Positions 19,025 through 27,103 of a stretch of DNA of 64,000 nt are shown one piece after another. Location: positions 1,550,001-1,614,000 of the forward strand of contig NZ_PJNE01000001.1 in the NCBI RefSeq assembly GCF_002846495.1, given 5' to 3'. The notes beneath the pieces were generated by a model. That model saw nothing but the letters and a program-made list of their open reading frames with translations, did no database searches and was not told where the DNA came from. A program made the translations under genes and the position numbers. The number at the start of each line of letters is the position of its first letter. The stretch's first letter is position 1. This DNA comes from Phycicoccus duodecadis. Its GTDB lineage: Bacteria; Actinomycetota; Actinomycetes; Actinomycetales; Dermatophilaceae.

Positions 19025-19821
19025 GCGGACGGCTCCGTGGGCAGCGGGCGCGGGGTGTCGGTGACGGTGACGACGGCCCGGGCCGACCAGACGTGGATGG
19101 CGATGCGGCCGTCCTGGCGCAGGTCGACGGCCCGCGGCACCCGGACCGGGCCGACCGAGACGTCGGTGCCGAGCACCCACGTGAAGGTGGGCTGCACGAC
19201 GACGCTGGGGTCGACCCAGTAGGCCTTGGCCTTGAGGTTGCGCGCCGGTAGGGCGGGCTCGATGCCCACCGTCGCCGGGCGCCAGTCGAGGTTGACGATG
19301 ACGGCGGAGGCACCGGGCACCGCGACGTCCATGCGGATGCGGCCGTCGGTGGGCTCGAAGCTGATGCGCAGGGGGCGGCTGGTCGTCTCGTCGTGCACGA
19401 CCCCGCTGTAGGTGACGGTCTGCTCGTCGCGGTTGACAGCGTCGATGGTGACGGCGGTCAGCGCCGAGCGCACCTCCTCGCGGGGGTGCTCGCCGGTGCG
19501 GTCGACCGAGCCCACGACCGCCACGACGGGCGCGCCCTTGGTGACGGTGTCGGCCAGGATGGTGCTGCCGCGGGAGAGCCGGAAGCCGCGGTCGTAGAGC
19601 GCCACGGTGAGGCCGGCCCCGAGGGACTGCACCCCGAAGGCGTTCTCCGAGACCTGCAGCAGCCCGGGCTCGACGTCGGTGATGCCGATGTCGCGCGAGA
19701 GGACCTTGGGGACCCACGACATCATCCCGAGGACCAGGGCGGCGCTGAGCGAGAGCATCAGCGAGACCATCGAGAGGCTGATCGCTCCCTCTCGGCTCCG
19801 CGCGCGCATCCGGTCCAGCAC
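19021..19821 (-). CDS. membrane-anchored protein of unknown function upstream of mshA
   Basis: A protein of about 266 residues with a short basic N-terminus, one transmembrane helix ([21 protein letters not shown], about residues 17-36) and an exported domain of about 220 residues. No family recognised. GTG 19821 is favoured because a TACGCT box ends exactly 6 nt upstream; an open frame reaching 19992 lacks family-like sequence. It overlaps mshA by 4 nt and shares a divergent leaderless promoter region with the methyltransferase gene. Confidence 0.66.
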   Translation of the reverse strand: MLDRMRARSREGAISLSMVSLMLSLSAALVLGMMSWVPKVLSRDIGITDVEPGLLQVSENAFGVQSLGAGLTVALYDRGFRLSRGSTILADTVTKGAPVVAVVGSVDRTGEHPREEVRSALTAVTIDAVNRDEQTVTYSGVVHDETTSRPLRISFEPTDGRIRMDVAVPGASAVIVNLDWRPATVGIEPALPARNLKAKAYWVDPSVVVQPTFTWVLGTDVSVGPVRVPRAVDLRQDGRIAIHVWSARAVVTVTDTPRPLPTEPSA

Positions 19822-19939
19822 GAGGTCAGCGTATGTCCGCGCGCTGGGAGCGTCGCGCCCGGTGCGAGGGGCGCCCGCGGCACCGCGGGTGCGCGCGGCG
19901 CGGGACGGGGCGGAGCGCAGCGGTCCGTAGGCTGGCGCC
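19822..19939. promoter_or_regulatory. divergent leaderless promoters
   Basis: TACGCT (minus strand, 19833-19828) lies 6 nt before GTG 19821, and TAGGCT (plus strand, 19928-19933) lies 6 nt before GTG 19940. Both match leaderless -10 spacing. Confidence 0.55.
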
Positions 19940-20737
19940 GTGGCCGGCCAGCGACCCGTGGGCGTCATCACCCGGGGCACGACGAACCCCAACCGGCTGC
20001 GTCGCTGCGACCGTTGGCTGGCGGGTCCGCAGGCGTGGCGGCTGCGGCGGGCCGAGGGCGCACCGGTGGTGGTCGACCTCGGCTACGGGGCCTCGCCGGT
20101 GACCGCGGTCGAGCTGCACGAGCGGCTGCGCCGGGTGCGGCCCGACGTCGAGGTGGTCGGCATCGAGATCGACCCCGCGCGGGTCGCCGCCGCCCGCCCG
20201 CTGGCCCGCCCGGGGCTGCGCTTCGCGGTCGGCGGCTTCGAGGTGCCGCTGCCCGACGCGCGCCGGCCGGTGGTCGTGCGGGCCTTCAACGTGCTGCGGC
20301 AGTACGACGAGCAGGCCGTGGCGGACGCCTGGGCCACCACGGTCGCGCGCCTGGCCCCGGACGGGCTGCTGGTCGACGGCACCTGTGACGAGCTCGGACG
20401 GCTGGCGGCCTGGGTGGCGGTGACCGCCCACGGCCCGCGGACGCTGACCCTGTCGTGGCGGCTGCGCGGCCTGGAGCGGCCCGGCCTGGTGGCCGAGCGC
20501 CTGCCCAAGGCCCTCATCCACCGCAACGTGCCGGGCGAGGGCGTGCACGCCCTCCTGGAGGCGCTCGACGACACCTGGCGGCGGCAGGCGCCGCTGGCGT
20601 CCTACGGGGTGCGGCAGCGGTTCGTGGGGGCGGCGGCGGCGCTGCGCGAGGCGGGCTGGCCGGTGCTGGGCGGCCCGACGCGGTGGCGCCTCGGTGAGCT
20701 GACGGTGGCCTGGGACGCGGTGGCGCCGCGCCGCTGA
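19940..20737 (+). CDS. SAM-dependent methyltransferase-like protein
   Basis: A 265-residue class I methyltransferase fold. The SAM-binding glycine motif is VVDLGYGASPVTAVEL, followed by the acidic VVGIEIDPARV and a later VRAFNVLRQY strand. Substrate unknown. The glycine motif (DLGYG) is a variant of the usual DxGxG. It begins at GTG 19940 from a leaderless-type promoter and converges on the DUF2516 gene with 10 nt between stops. Confidence 0.8.
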   Translation: MAGQRPVGVITRGTTNPNRLRRCDRWLAGPQAWRLRRAEGAPVVVDLGYGASPVTAVELHERLRRVRPDVEVVGIEIDPARVAAARPLARPGLRFAVGGFEVPLPDARRPVVVRAFNVLRQYDEQAVADAWATTVARLAPDGLLVDGTCDELGRLAAWVAVTAHGPRTLTLSWRLRGLERPGLVAERLPKALIHRNVPGEGVHALLEALDDTWRRQAPLASYGVRQRFVGAAAALREAGWPVLGGPTRWRLGELTVAWDAVAPRR

Positions 20738-20747
20738 GGCCGGGCGG

Positions 20748-21068
20748 TCACCAGGGGCCGTAGGGGCCCTGGTTGTTGCCGCCGCGGCCCATGACCTGGT
20801 CGAGCGCGGGCTTGACGTCGGCGAGGTAGACCCCGGCCGCCACGATGGCGACGATGGCCAGCAGCCCGAGCCCACCGAGGGCGACGACGCCGAGCAGCAC
20901 GGCCACGCCGGTGACCGCGAGCCAGAAGCCCTTCGACCGCTTGCCGGCCGCGGTGAAGGCGTCGGGGCGACGGCGGAGGCAGTCGACGAGGGCGTAGACC
21001 TCGACGCCGAGCGCCGCGATGGACAGGGCCAGGACGATGTAGCCCTGCACGGTGCCGAGGAAGCTCAT
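20748..21068 (-). CDS. DUF2516 family membrane protein
   Basis: A 106-residue protein with two to three membrane helices: a first near residues 8-28 (YIVLALSIAALGVEVYALVDCL) and one or two between about 48 and 85. The motif YALVDCLRRRPDAF is the DUF2516 signature. The family occurs near hbhA in mycobacteria; here the HbhA-like gene is 1.7 kb upstream with dtd and asparaginase between. Function unknown. Confidence 0.85.
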   Translation of the reverse strand: MSFLGTVQGYIVLALSIAALGVEVYALVDCLRRRPDAFTAAGKRSKGFWLAVTGVAVLLGVVALGGLGLLAIVAIVAAGVYLADVKPALDQVMGRGGNNQGPYGPW

Positions 21069-21096
21069 GGCGTCCAGGGTATGGGGTCGGCCCGGG

Positions 21097-21522
21097 TCAG
21101 GCGTCGAGGACGATGGTGACCGGCCCGTCGGCCACCAGCTCGATGTCCATGTGCGCGCCGAAGACCCCCGTCGCGACCTCGAGCCCGCGCCCGCGCAGGT
21201 CGTCGACGACCGCCTGCACCAGCGGCTCGGCGACGGGGCCGGGCGCGGCGGCGTTCCACGAGGGGCGCCGGCCCTTGCGGACGTCGGCGTGCAGGGTGAA
21301 CTGGCTGACGACCAGTACGGGGGCGCCGACATCGAGCACGGAACGCTCGCCGTGCAGGAGGCGCAGCTCGGCGATCTTGCGGGCGGTGAGCGCGACCTGC
21401 TCGGGGCCGTCGTCGTGGGTGACCCCGACCAGGGCGAGCAGCCCGGGTCGGGTGAGCGACCCGACCACCTCGCCCTCGACGGCGACCGCCGCGCGCGAGA
21501 CCCGCTGGATGACCGTTCTCAC
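21097..21522 (-). CDS. dtd: D-aminoacyl-tRNA deacylase
   Basis: Hydrolyses D-amino acids mischarged to tRNA. 141 residues, the usual family length. Both active-site segments are seen: [12 protein letters not shown] and the Gly-cisPro loop GRRPSW. GTG 21522 overlaps the stop of the asparaginase gene by 4 nt (GTGA), so the genes are coupled. Confidence 0.94.
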   Translation of the reverse strand: MRTVIQRVSRAAVAVEGEVVGSLTRPGLLALVGVTHDDGPEQVALTARKIAELRLLHGERSVLDVGAPVLVVSQFTLHADVRKGRRPSWNAAAPGPVAEPLVQAVVDDLRGRGLEVATGVFGAHMDIELVADGPVTIVLDA

Positions 21523-22553
21523 GCCCGGAGCGTGGCCGCGCCGTCGCCGTGGGCCTCCCGGCGGGTGAGGTCGGACCCGTGCTCGATCCCGACCGCCACC
21601 ACCGCGCCCACCGGCTCGCCGTGGCCGAGCACCGGCGAGTGCTGGAGGACGTCGTAGGCGGCCGACTCGACCCCGAGGCGGCGCAGGACGGCGGCCAGCA
21701 CCACGGCGCGGGCGCGCGGGCCGCCGTCGGCGACCTTGACGGCCACCCCGCGGCCGTCGGCGAGCCCCACGGCGTAGACCGACTCGGCGCCGTCCTTGGC
21801 GATGACGCCTTCCGTGCCACGGATGAGGGCGGTGACGTCGCGCCGCGTCCCGCCGAGGAGCTCGGGGTGGGCCCGGACGGCATCGCGCACGGCGCGCTCG
21901 GGGGTGCCGGTCTCGGCGATGGCGATGCGGCCGAAGGCGCGCGCCAGCCCGGCGAGCGAGATGGCCATCACCGGCGCGCCGCACCCGTCGACGACGGTGG
22001 CGGCCACCGGCTCGCCCGCGAGGTCCTCGAGGGCGACGTCGATGGCGCGCTGCAGCGGGTGGGCCGGGTCGAGGTAGCCGGCGAGGTCCCAGCCGTTGAC
22101 GCGGCAGGTGGCGAGCATCGCGGCGTGCTTGCCGGAGCAGTTCTGGGCGACCGAGACCGGGCCTCGACCCGCGGCGACCCAGGCGTCGCGCTCGGCCGGG
22201 TCGTAGGGCAGGTCGGGGGTGTTGCGCAGGTCGGCCTCGGTGAGCCCGGCGCCGGCCAGGATCTCGCGCACGCCGGCGAGGTGGAAGGGCTCGCCGCTGT
22301 GGCTGGCACAGGCGAGCGCCAGGTGGGGGGCGGGCAGGCGCAGACCGGCGCGCAGCATCCCGACGGCCTGGAGCGGTTTGTTGGACGAGCGCGGCAGGAT
22401 CGGGTCGAGGGGGTCGCCCCAGGCCTCGTGGACGGTGCCGTCGGGGCGGGTGACGGCGACGCTCGCGCGGTGGGCGGACTCCACGAAACCTCCCCGGACC
22501 ACGTGGGCGAGGACGGGGGCTGCGGCCAGGGCCGGCGGGGTGGAGGGGCTCAC
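21519..22553 (-). CDS. asparaginase, Rhizobium-etli type
   Basis: A 344-residue protein of the thermolabile asparaginase II family (PF06089), which is unrelated in sequence to the E. coli enzymes and predicted to hydrolyse L-asparagine. Family segments: [44 protein letters not shown] and [13 protein letters not shown]. The serine, lysine and cysteine residues of these segments are intact. It heads a short operon with dtd. Confidence 0.9.
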   Translation of the reverse strand: MSPSTPPALAAAPVLAHVVRGGFVESAHRASVAVTRPDGTVHEAWGDPLDPILPRSSNKPLQAVGMLRAGLRLPAPHLALACASHSGEPFHLAGVREILAGAGLTEADLRNTPDLPYDPAERDAWVAAGRGPVSVAQNCSGKHAAMLATCRVNGWDLAGYLDPAHPLQRAIDVALEDLAGEPVAATVVDGCGAPVMAISLAGLARAFGRIAIAETGTPERAVRDAVRAHPELLGGTRRDVTALIRGTEGVIAKDGAESVYAVGLADGRGVAVKVADGGPRARAVVLAAVLRRLGVESAAYDVLQHSPVLGHGEPVGAVVAVGIEHGSDLTRREAHGDGAATLRA

Positions 22554-22611
22554 CGCCCGACCCTATCCGCCCTGGTGGGGCGCCCCGGTCGCCGCGCGCG
22601 CAGACGGACGG

Positions 22612-22696
22612 GCGCCGTCACAGGTCGCGCACATCGACGACGGAGGTCGCGCGCCCCGGGCACCGGCGAAGCGGTGCTGCGGAGGCGCGCGACCTC
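22612..22696 (-). terminator. stem-loop region after the HbhA-like gene
   Basis: Perfect 13-bp arms GAGGTCGCGCGCC (22643-22655) and GGCGCGCGACCTC (22684-22696) with a nested GCACCG/CGGTGC hairpin in the loop. It lies downstream of the HbhA-like gene and upstream of asparaginase. The adjacent GCGCCGTCACAGG (22612-22624) is identical to part of the palindromic repeat family, so this may be a decayed copy. Confidence 0.6.
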
Positions 22697-22734
22697 GGCT
22701 GCGGCCCGGTGGCCGCAGATGTCGCGGGAGGAGG

Positions 22735-23424
22735 TCAGCCGACCTTCTCGGCGGCCTTCTCGGTGGCCTTGGTGGTGGCCTTGGCCGCCTTGCGGGCGCT
22801 GGTGCCGGCGGCCTTGGTGGAGGCCGTGGTGCGCTTGGTGGCCTTCTTGGCCGTGGTGGAGGTGCGCTTGGCGGCGGTGCGGGTGCGCTGGGCGGAGGTG
22901 GTGACCTCGGCCTGGGCCACCTTGGCCTCGTCGGTCAGGGCGGAGGCGACCCGGGTGGCCTCGTGGCGGCCGGTGGTGACGGTGGCCTTGGCGGAGCGCT
23001 CGATGTCGGCCGCGGCCTTGCGGGCGGTGGTGACGGCCCCCTTGGCCTGGGCGACGGTGGTCCCGGCCTGGGCGACGAGGTCCTGGGTGGCCCTCTGCTT
23101 GCGGATGCGGGTGACGACGTCCTTGCCACGGCTCGCGAAGGACTCGTAGCCCTCGGTGACCTTGCCGCCGACGGCGAGGCCCTGGTTCAGGGCGAGGGCC
23201 GGCAGCTCGAGGACCTGGCCGGCGACCTGGGTGGCGCGGGCCTGGACGGCCGCGGGGGCGAGGTCGGCCCGGGCGGCGTCGGCGCGGCGGGCCATCTCGG
23301 CGCGACGGGTGTCGGCGCGCTTCTGGGCGTCGCGGACCTTCTCGACGGCGAGGTCGGTGACGCCGGCGAGGGCGTAGAGGGGGGTGGTGTCGATGGACTT
23401 GCGGAGGTCGTCGATGACGGCCAT
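22735..23424 (-). CDS. HbhA-like lysine-rich protein
   Basis: A 229-residue protein resembling mycobacterial heparin-binding haemagglutinin: an N-terminal segment (SIDTTPLYALAGVTDLAVEKV), a long alanine-rich coiled coil (about residues 30-160), and a C-terminal tail of Lys/Ala/Thr repeats such as KRTTASTKAAGTSARKAAKA. The tail also resembles histone-H1-like nucleoid proteins, so surface adhesion should not be assumed. An XRE regulator gene lies 75 nt upstream, the arrangement seen at mycobacterial hbhA. Confidence 0.78.
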   Translation of the reverse strand: MAVIDDLRKSIDTTPLYALAGVTDLAVEKVRDAQKRADTRRAEMARRADAARADLAPAAVQARATQVAGQVLELPALALNQGLAVGGKVTEGYESFASRGKDVVTRIRKQRATQDLVAQAGTTVAQAKGAVTTARKAAADIERSAKATVTTGRHEATRVASALTDEAKVAQAEVTTSAQRTRTAAKRTSTTAKKATKRTTASTKAAGTSARKAAKATTKATEKAAEKVG

Positions 23425-23499
23425 GGCGGGCTCCTTCGGGGAGGGTGAACGGTGTGGTCGGGCATCCCGTCGGCGACGCTGCCGGGGGGCGGTGCGGCG

Positions 23500-23874
23500 T
23501 CAGCGCCGGGTGTCGTCCTCGACGTAGGACTCGTAGATGTCGAGGAGGGTCTTCTTCTGCCGGGCCGTGAGCAGCGGGTCCTGCGCGATGGCCCGGCGGA
23601 CGTCCGGGGAGTCGGGCGGGGGGGCCGCGGTCTCGGCGTCGAGGATGCCGGCGCGGACGTAGAGGGACTCGGCGGAGACCTCCAGGCCCTTGGCCAGCTG
23701 CTGGAGGATCTCGGCGCTGGGCCGCTTGAGCCCCCGCTCGATCTGGGACAGGTAGGGGTTGGACACCCCGGCGAGCTCGGACAGCTGACGCAGGGAGAGC
23801 TTGGCGGCCGTGCGCTGGTCGCGCAGGTACTCGCCGAGGCTCTCGCCCAGGTCGTTCAGCGGGTTCTTGCTCAC
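23500..23874 (-). CDS. XRE-family regulator upstream of the HbhA-like gene
   Basis: A 124-residue protein with a Cro/C1-type helix-turn-helix (LRDQRTAAKLSLRQLSELAG, then NPYLSQIERGLKRPS) and a C-terminal helical part. GTG 23874 is chosen because it gives a standard N-terminus (SKNPLNDLGESLGEYL); an upstream TTG at 23910 lies inside the dyad operator and is unlikely. It is homologous in position and type to the regulator preceding hbhA in mycobacteria. Autoregulation through the 35-bp dyad is likely. Confidence 0.85.
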   Translation of the reverse strand: MSKNPLNDLGESLGEYLRDQRTAAKLSLRQLSELAGVSNPYLSQIERGLKRPSAEILQQLAKGLEVSAESLYVRAGILDAETAAPPPDSPDVRRAIAQDPLLTARQKKTLLDIYESYVEDDTRR

Positions 23875-23886
23875 GGATACATTGTG

Positions 23887-23921
23887 CTTGCTGGAGTTAG
23901 CAGAATGCAAACCAGAGCAAG
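23887..23921. promoter_or_regulatory. 35-bp dyad operator before the XRE gene
   Basis: The plus strand reads CTTGCT-nnn-GTT-n-GCA-gaa-TGC-n-AAC-nnn-AGCAAG: every block pairs with its mirror block. A TTGCAT/CACAAT promoter with an 18-bp spacer reading toward the XRE gene is embedded, with CACAAT 6 nt before GTG 23874. This is a strong candidate autorepression site. Confidence 0.65.
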
Positions 23922-23981
23922 CGTGAGCGTGGCCACACCGCGAACGGCGCGCGGCGACCGAAGGACCGGAGTGCGCTGGGA

Positions 23982-24040
23982 GACGTCCGGATGCTCCGGA
24001 TGCCGGGCCGTGGGCTCACGGCTCGGAGTGTCCGGACGTC
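23982..24040 (-). terminator. nested stem-loop after the DUF4395 gene
   Basis: Outer arms GACGTCCGGA (23982-23991) and TCCGGACGTC (24031-24040) with inner CTCCG/CGGAG and GCCGTG/CACGGC pairing. It lies downstream of the DUF4395 gene. The rest of 23922-24110 shows no gene. Confidence 0.55.
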
Positions 24041-24110
24041 AACGGGCGGGGCCTCTCGTGTTGCCGGGGCCAGGGCCCCGACCCGGCTCGCCGCCGCCCG
24101 CCGCCCGGCG

Positions 24111-24620
24111 TCAGCCGGCGACCGGCTCGCGCCGCACCCTGCGCAGGCTGATGTCCGCGCACTCGGCGCAGGTGTCGTCCGCGACGAGACCGAGGCGGAT
24201 CAGCTTCCCGAACACGAAGCAGCCGGCGCAGAAGCCCAGGAACGCCTCCAGCGAGGCGAAGACCAGCAGCACGGAGAGCAGCACCACGGTGACGACGGGC
24301 GCGCCCAGGACCAGGGCCACGGTGGCGGCGAGGGTGAAGACCAGCCCGACCCCCTGGGCGAACTGCTTGGGGGCTCCGGCTACGATCCTGGGCTCACCGA
24401 GCCGGGGAGCCACCGTGCCGGAGGCGAGGCGCCCGAGCGGGCTGTAGCGGGGGCCGGCCGCCACGCGGAGGGCGAACCCGACCGCGAGCAGCGCGCTCAG
24501 CCACAGCCAGCCGGTGGCCAGCGTGAACGCCGTGATGACGACGACGCCGGCCGCGACCACGCGGGCGGCCTTCTCGTTGACGACGGCCGGGAAACCGATA
24601 AGTGAAGCCATGCTCGCCAT
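24111..24620 (-). CDS. DUF4395 membrane protein
   Basis: A 169-residue integral membrane protein of the DUF4395 family, often found near thioredoxin or rhodanese genes. Four hydrophobic segments are apparent: two in the first 55 residues and two around VGLVFTLAATVALVLGA and VVTVVLLSVLLVFASLEAFL. A FLGFCAGCFVFGKLIRLG motif with two cysteines, and a later Cys pair in CAECADI, may be redox-active. The start is chosen at ATG 24620; ATG 24611 is also possible. Confidence 0.82.
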   Translation of the reverse strand: MASMASLIGFPAVVNEKAARVVAAGVVVITAFTLATGWLWLSALLAVGFALRVAAGPRYSPLGRLASGTVAPRLGEPRIVAGAPKQFAQGVGLVFTLAATVALVLGAPVVTVVLLSVLLVFASLEAFLGFCAGCFVFGKLIRLGLVADDTCAECADISLRRVRREPVAG

Positions 24621-24696
24621 AACCACCGATTATGGACAGGCATTCCGCCCGGCCCCAGCACCGTCCGCCCCCCGGACAGCCGGGGCCCCGCGGCAC

Positions 24697-25551
24697 TCAG
24701 CCGCGGCGGCGGTCCTTGATGCCGAGCAGGGCCCGCGCCTCGTCGGTCGACATCGCCGGTCGCTGCATCAGCGCGGCGAGCTCGGCCGCGCGGGCGACCA
24801 GCTCGTCGTTGTGCCCGACCACCTGTCCGCGCCGGAACACCACGTTGTCCTCCATGCCCACCCGCAGGTGCCCGCCGGCCGACAGGGCCGCCGCCATCAT
24901 CGGCAGGTGACCGCGGCCGATGCCGGTCGCCGACCACGAGGTGACCTCGGGCGGCAGCATCCCGACCCCCGCCATCAGCGCGGCCGTCGTCGCCGGCATC
25001 CCCCCGGGCACCCCGGTCACGAAGTCGACGTGCACCCGGCCGCCGAACGGCAGCCCGTGGGTGTCGAGCAGCCGCCGCAGCGCGTGCACGTGCCCGAGGT
25101 CGAACAGCTCGAACTCGGGCACGATCTCGCGCTCCTGGGCCTGCACGTACAGCTCGCTCATGAACGGCCACGGGTTGAGGAAGACGTCGTCGCCGAAGTT
25201 CGTCGTGCCGCACGTGAGCGAGCACGAGTCGGGCTCGGCGTCGAGCACCGTGAGGCGCTGCTCCAGCGGGTCGTGCACCGACCCCCCGGTCGACAGCTGC
25301 ACCACCAGGTCGCCCGCCTCGCGCACGGCCTCGACCGCGGCCCGCAGGTAGCCGGCGTCCAGCGTCGGCGCGTGCTCGCCGTCGCGGATGTGGAGGTGGA
25401 TGAGGGAGGCCCCGGCCGCCTCGCAGCGCCGCGCGGTGTCGACCAGCTCGTCGAGGGTGGTCGGCAGCTGCGGCAGGTCGGCCTTGGCGTGCTCGGCGCC
25501 GGTGGGGGCGACGGTGATGAGGGTGCCAGTGGCGGCGGACGGCGTCGTCAT
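24697..25551 (-). CDS. BKACE-family beta-keto acid cleavage enzyme
   Basis: A 284-residue TIM-barrel enzyme of the 3-keto-5-aminohexanoate cleavage (Kce/BKACE, formerly DUF849) family, which condenses beta-keto acids with acetyl-CoA. Zinc ligands are visible in LIHLHIRDGEH and near the end in GHLRVGMEDNV; the substrate-loop region is FVTGVPGGMPAT. BKACE substrates vary widely, so the true substrate is not predictable. It stands alone; no lysine-fermentation genes are nearby. Confidence 0.9.
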   Translation of the reverse strand: MTTPSAATGTLITVAPTGAEHAKADLPQLPTTLDELVDTARRCEAAGASLIHLHIRDGEHAPTLDAGYLRAAVEAVREAGDLVVQLSTGGSVHDPLEQRLTVLDAEPDSCSLTCGTTNFGDDVFLNPWPFMSELYVQAQEREIVPEFELFDLGHVHALRRLLDTHGLPFGGRVHVDFVTGVPGGMPATTAALMAGVGMLPPEVTSWSATGIGRGHLPMMAAALSAGGHLRVGMEDNVVFRRGQVVGHNDELVARAAELAALMQRPAMSTDEARALLGIKDRRRG

Positions 25552-25601
25552 CCGCCCATCATGGCAGGCCCGCGCCCAGCTCCGCCGCAGGATCTACGGC
25601 G

Positions 25602-26630
25602 TCAGCCGGTGACGACGACCGTCTGTGCGGCCGAGACCCCGCCGACCACAAGATCGACGTCCGTCGGCACCGACCGCTTGACGACGGCCAGTGCCACCGG
25701 CCCGTCCTCGTGGTGGCGCGCCACGCTCGTCAGCCGCCCGACCTCGCGCCCGTCGTGCACGAGCGCCGCCCCCGCGTCGGGCAGGACGTGCCCGGAGCCG
25801 TCGAGGTGCAGGAACACCAGCCGCCGGGGCGGCCGCCCCAGGTTGTGCACCCGCGCGACGGTCTCCTGGCCGCGATAGCAGCCCTTGTGCAGGTGCACCG
25901 CGGTGCGCAGCCAGTCGACCTCGTGGGGGATGGTGCGATGGTCGGTCTCGGCGCCGAGTCGTGGGCGCCAGGCCGCCACCCGCAGTGCCTCCGCGGCCCA
26001 GGTGCCGGCCATCGGGCGGTCGCCCACGGTCTCCTCGAGCGACGCCCGGGGCACCAGCAGCTCGCGCCAGGCGCGACCGGCCGCGGGGTGCCCCTCGAGC
26101 GGCCCGTACGCGACGGTGTCGCCGACCAGCCCGGGCCACGGGTCGACCCAGGCCAACGGCTCGCCCTCGACCGACTCGGTGCCGATGGGCTCGCCGAGCA
26201 CCGCCCAGTCGGCGGTGACGTCAGCCACCTCGACCTGCAGCATGAACCGCATCGACTCCAGCCACGCGACCAGGGCCGGGGCCGTGCCGGGCTCGAGCGA
26301 GAGCCAGGTGGTGGTGCCGTCGTCGACCAGGTGCAGCGCGTGCTCGACGTGCCCCTTCGGCGAGAGCACCAGGGTCTCGCGGGACTGCCGCGGCTCCAGG
26401 CCGGTGAGGTCCTGGGTCGTCATCGAGTGCAGCCAGCCGAGGCGGTCGGGCCCGGTGACGGTGACGACGTCGCGGTGCGAGAGGTCGACCACGGCCAGGC
26501 CCTCCGCCAGCAGGCGCTGCTCGCGCATCGGGTCGCCGTAGTGCGAGGCCACGCCGGCATCGGCGGCATCCGCCTGGACGGCGCCGTGGCGCGCGAGCAG
26601 GGGCGAGGGGTTGTCGAGCGAGATGGTCAC
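25602..26630 (-). CDS. ygfZ: YgfZ/GcvT-like folate-binding protein
   Basis: A 342-residue tetrahydrofolate-binding protein of the YgfZ family, which supports Fe-S cluster enzymes. The signature KGCYRGQETVAR, with its single conserved cysteine, is present. GTG 26630 overlaps the fur stop by 4 nt (GTGA), coupling it to the Fur-type regulator. A role in iron-sulfur maintenance under metal or redox control fits this pairing but is inference. Confidence 0.9.
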   Translation of the reverse strand: MTISLDNPSPLLARHGAVQADAADAGVASHYGDPMREQRLLAEGLAVVDLSHRDVVTVTGPDRLGWLHSMTTQDLTGLEPRQSRETLVLSPKGHVEHALHLVDDGTTTWLSLEPGTAPALVAWLESMRFMLQVEVADVTADWAVLGEPIGTESVEGEPLAWVDPWPGLVGDTVAYGPLEGHPAAGRAWRELLVPRASLEETVGDRPMAGTWAAEALRVAAWRPRLGAETDHRTIPHEVDWLRTAVHLHKGCYRGQETVARVHNLGRPPRRLVFLHLDGSGHVLPDAGAALVHDGREVGRLTSVARHHEDGPVALAVVKRSVPTDVDLVVGGVSAAQTVVVTG

Positions 26631-27046
26631 AATGCCTCCCGGCAGGTTCGGCACAGGCCGTGCACGGCGGCATGGCTCACGTCGGCGGCGAAGCCCAGCT
26701 GGTCGTCGACGCGCGCGACGAGCTCGTCGGCCATCTGGAGCGGCACCTCGCCGACCCAGCCGCAGCCGCGGCAGACCACGTGCAGGTGGGTGGCGTGCTC
26801 GGCCAGGTGGTAGCTCGGCGACCGGTGGTCGACGTGGGTGTGACCGACCAGCCCGAGCTCCTGGAGGGCGTCGAGCGAGCGGTAGACGGTCGACACCGGC
26901 AGCGCTGCACCGCCGTCGTCACCCACCGAATCGGTGATCTCGTCGGGGGTGGCGTGGCCGAGCCGGCCCACGGCGGCCAGCACCCGCTCGCGCTGCGTCG
27001 TGAGCCGCTTGCCCCGCGCACGCAGCTGCGCTCCGAGATCGCTCAC
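26627..27046 (-). CDS. Fur-family metal-responsive regulator
   Basis: A 139-residue Fur-family repressor with a winged helix (TTQRERVLAAVGRLGHATPDE, then PVSTVYRSLDALQELGLV), a metal-site histidine stretch HLAEHATHLHVVCRGCG, and a C-terminal CRTC, giving two CxxC pairs for the structural zinc. Whether it senses iron, zinc or peroxide cannot be decided. GTG 27046 follows TACATT by 6 nt (leaderless). First gene of an operon with ygfZ. Confidence 0.91.
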   Translation of the reverse strand: MSDLGAQLRARGKRLTTQRERVLAAVGRLGHATPDEITDSVGDDGGAALPVSTVYRSLDALQELGLVGHTHVDHRSPSYHLAEHATHLHVVCRGCGWVGEVPLQMADELVARVDDQLGFAADVSHAAVHGLCRTCREAL

Positions 27047-27103
27047 GACTCCAATGTAGGCCGGACGCCGGTGGCCGGCCGCATCGCTTCCTACACTGAG
27101 GTG
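27047..27103. promoter_or_regulatory. divergent leaderless promoters of fur and the LCP gene
   Basis: TACATT (minus strand, 27058-27053) lies 6 nt before fur GTG 27046, and TACACT (plus strand, 27092-27097) lies 6 nt before GTG 27104. The 57-bp gap thus has both start sites at the start codons. Confidence 0.58.

Noticed and set aside
22735..23424. Lysine/alanine repeats of the HbhA-like protein as a DNA repeat element
   Set aside because: The repetition reflects low-complexity protein coding and stays in frame; there is no perfect DNA repeat unit.
23500..23910. TTG start at 23910 for the XRE regulator
   Set aside because: It lies inside the operator dyad and would place start, -35 and operator on top of each other; GTG 23874 fits the family N-terminus.
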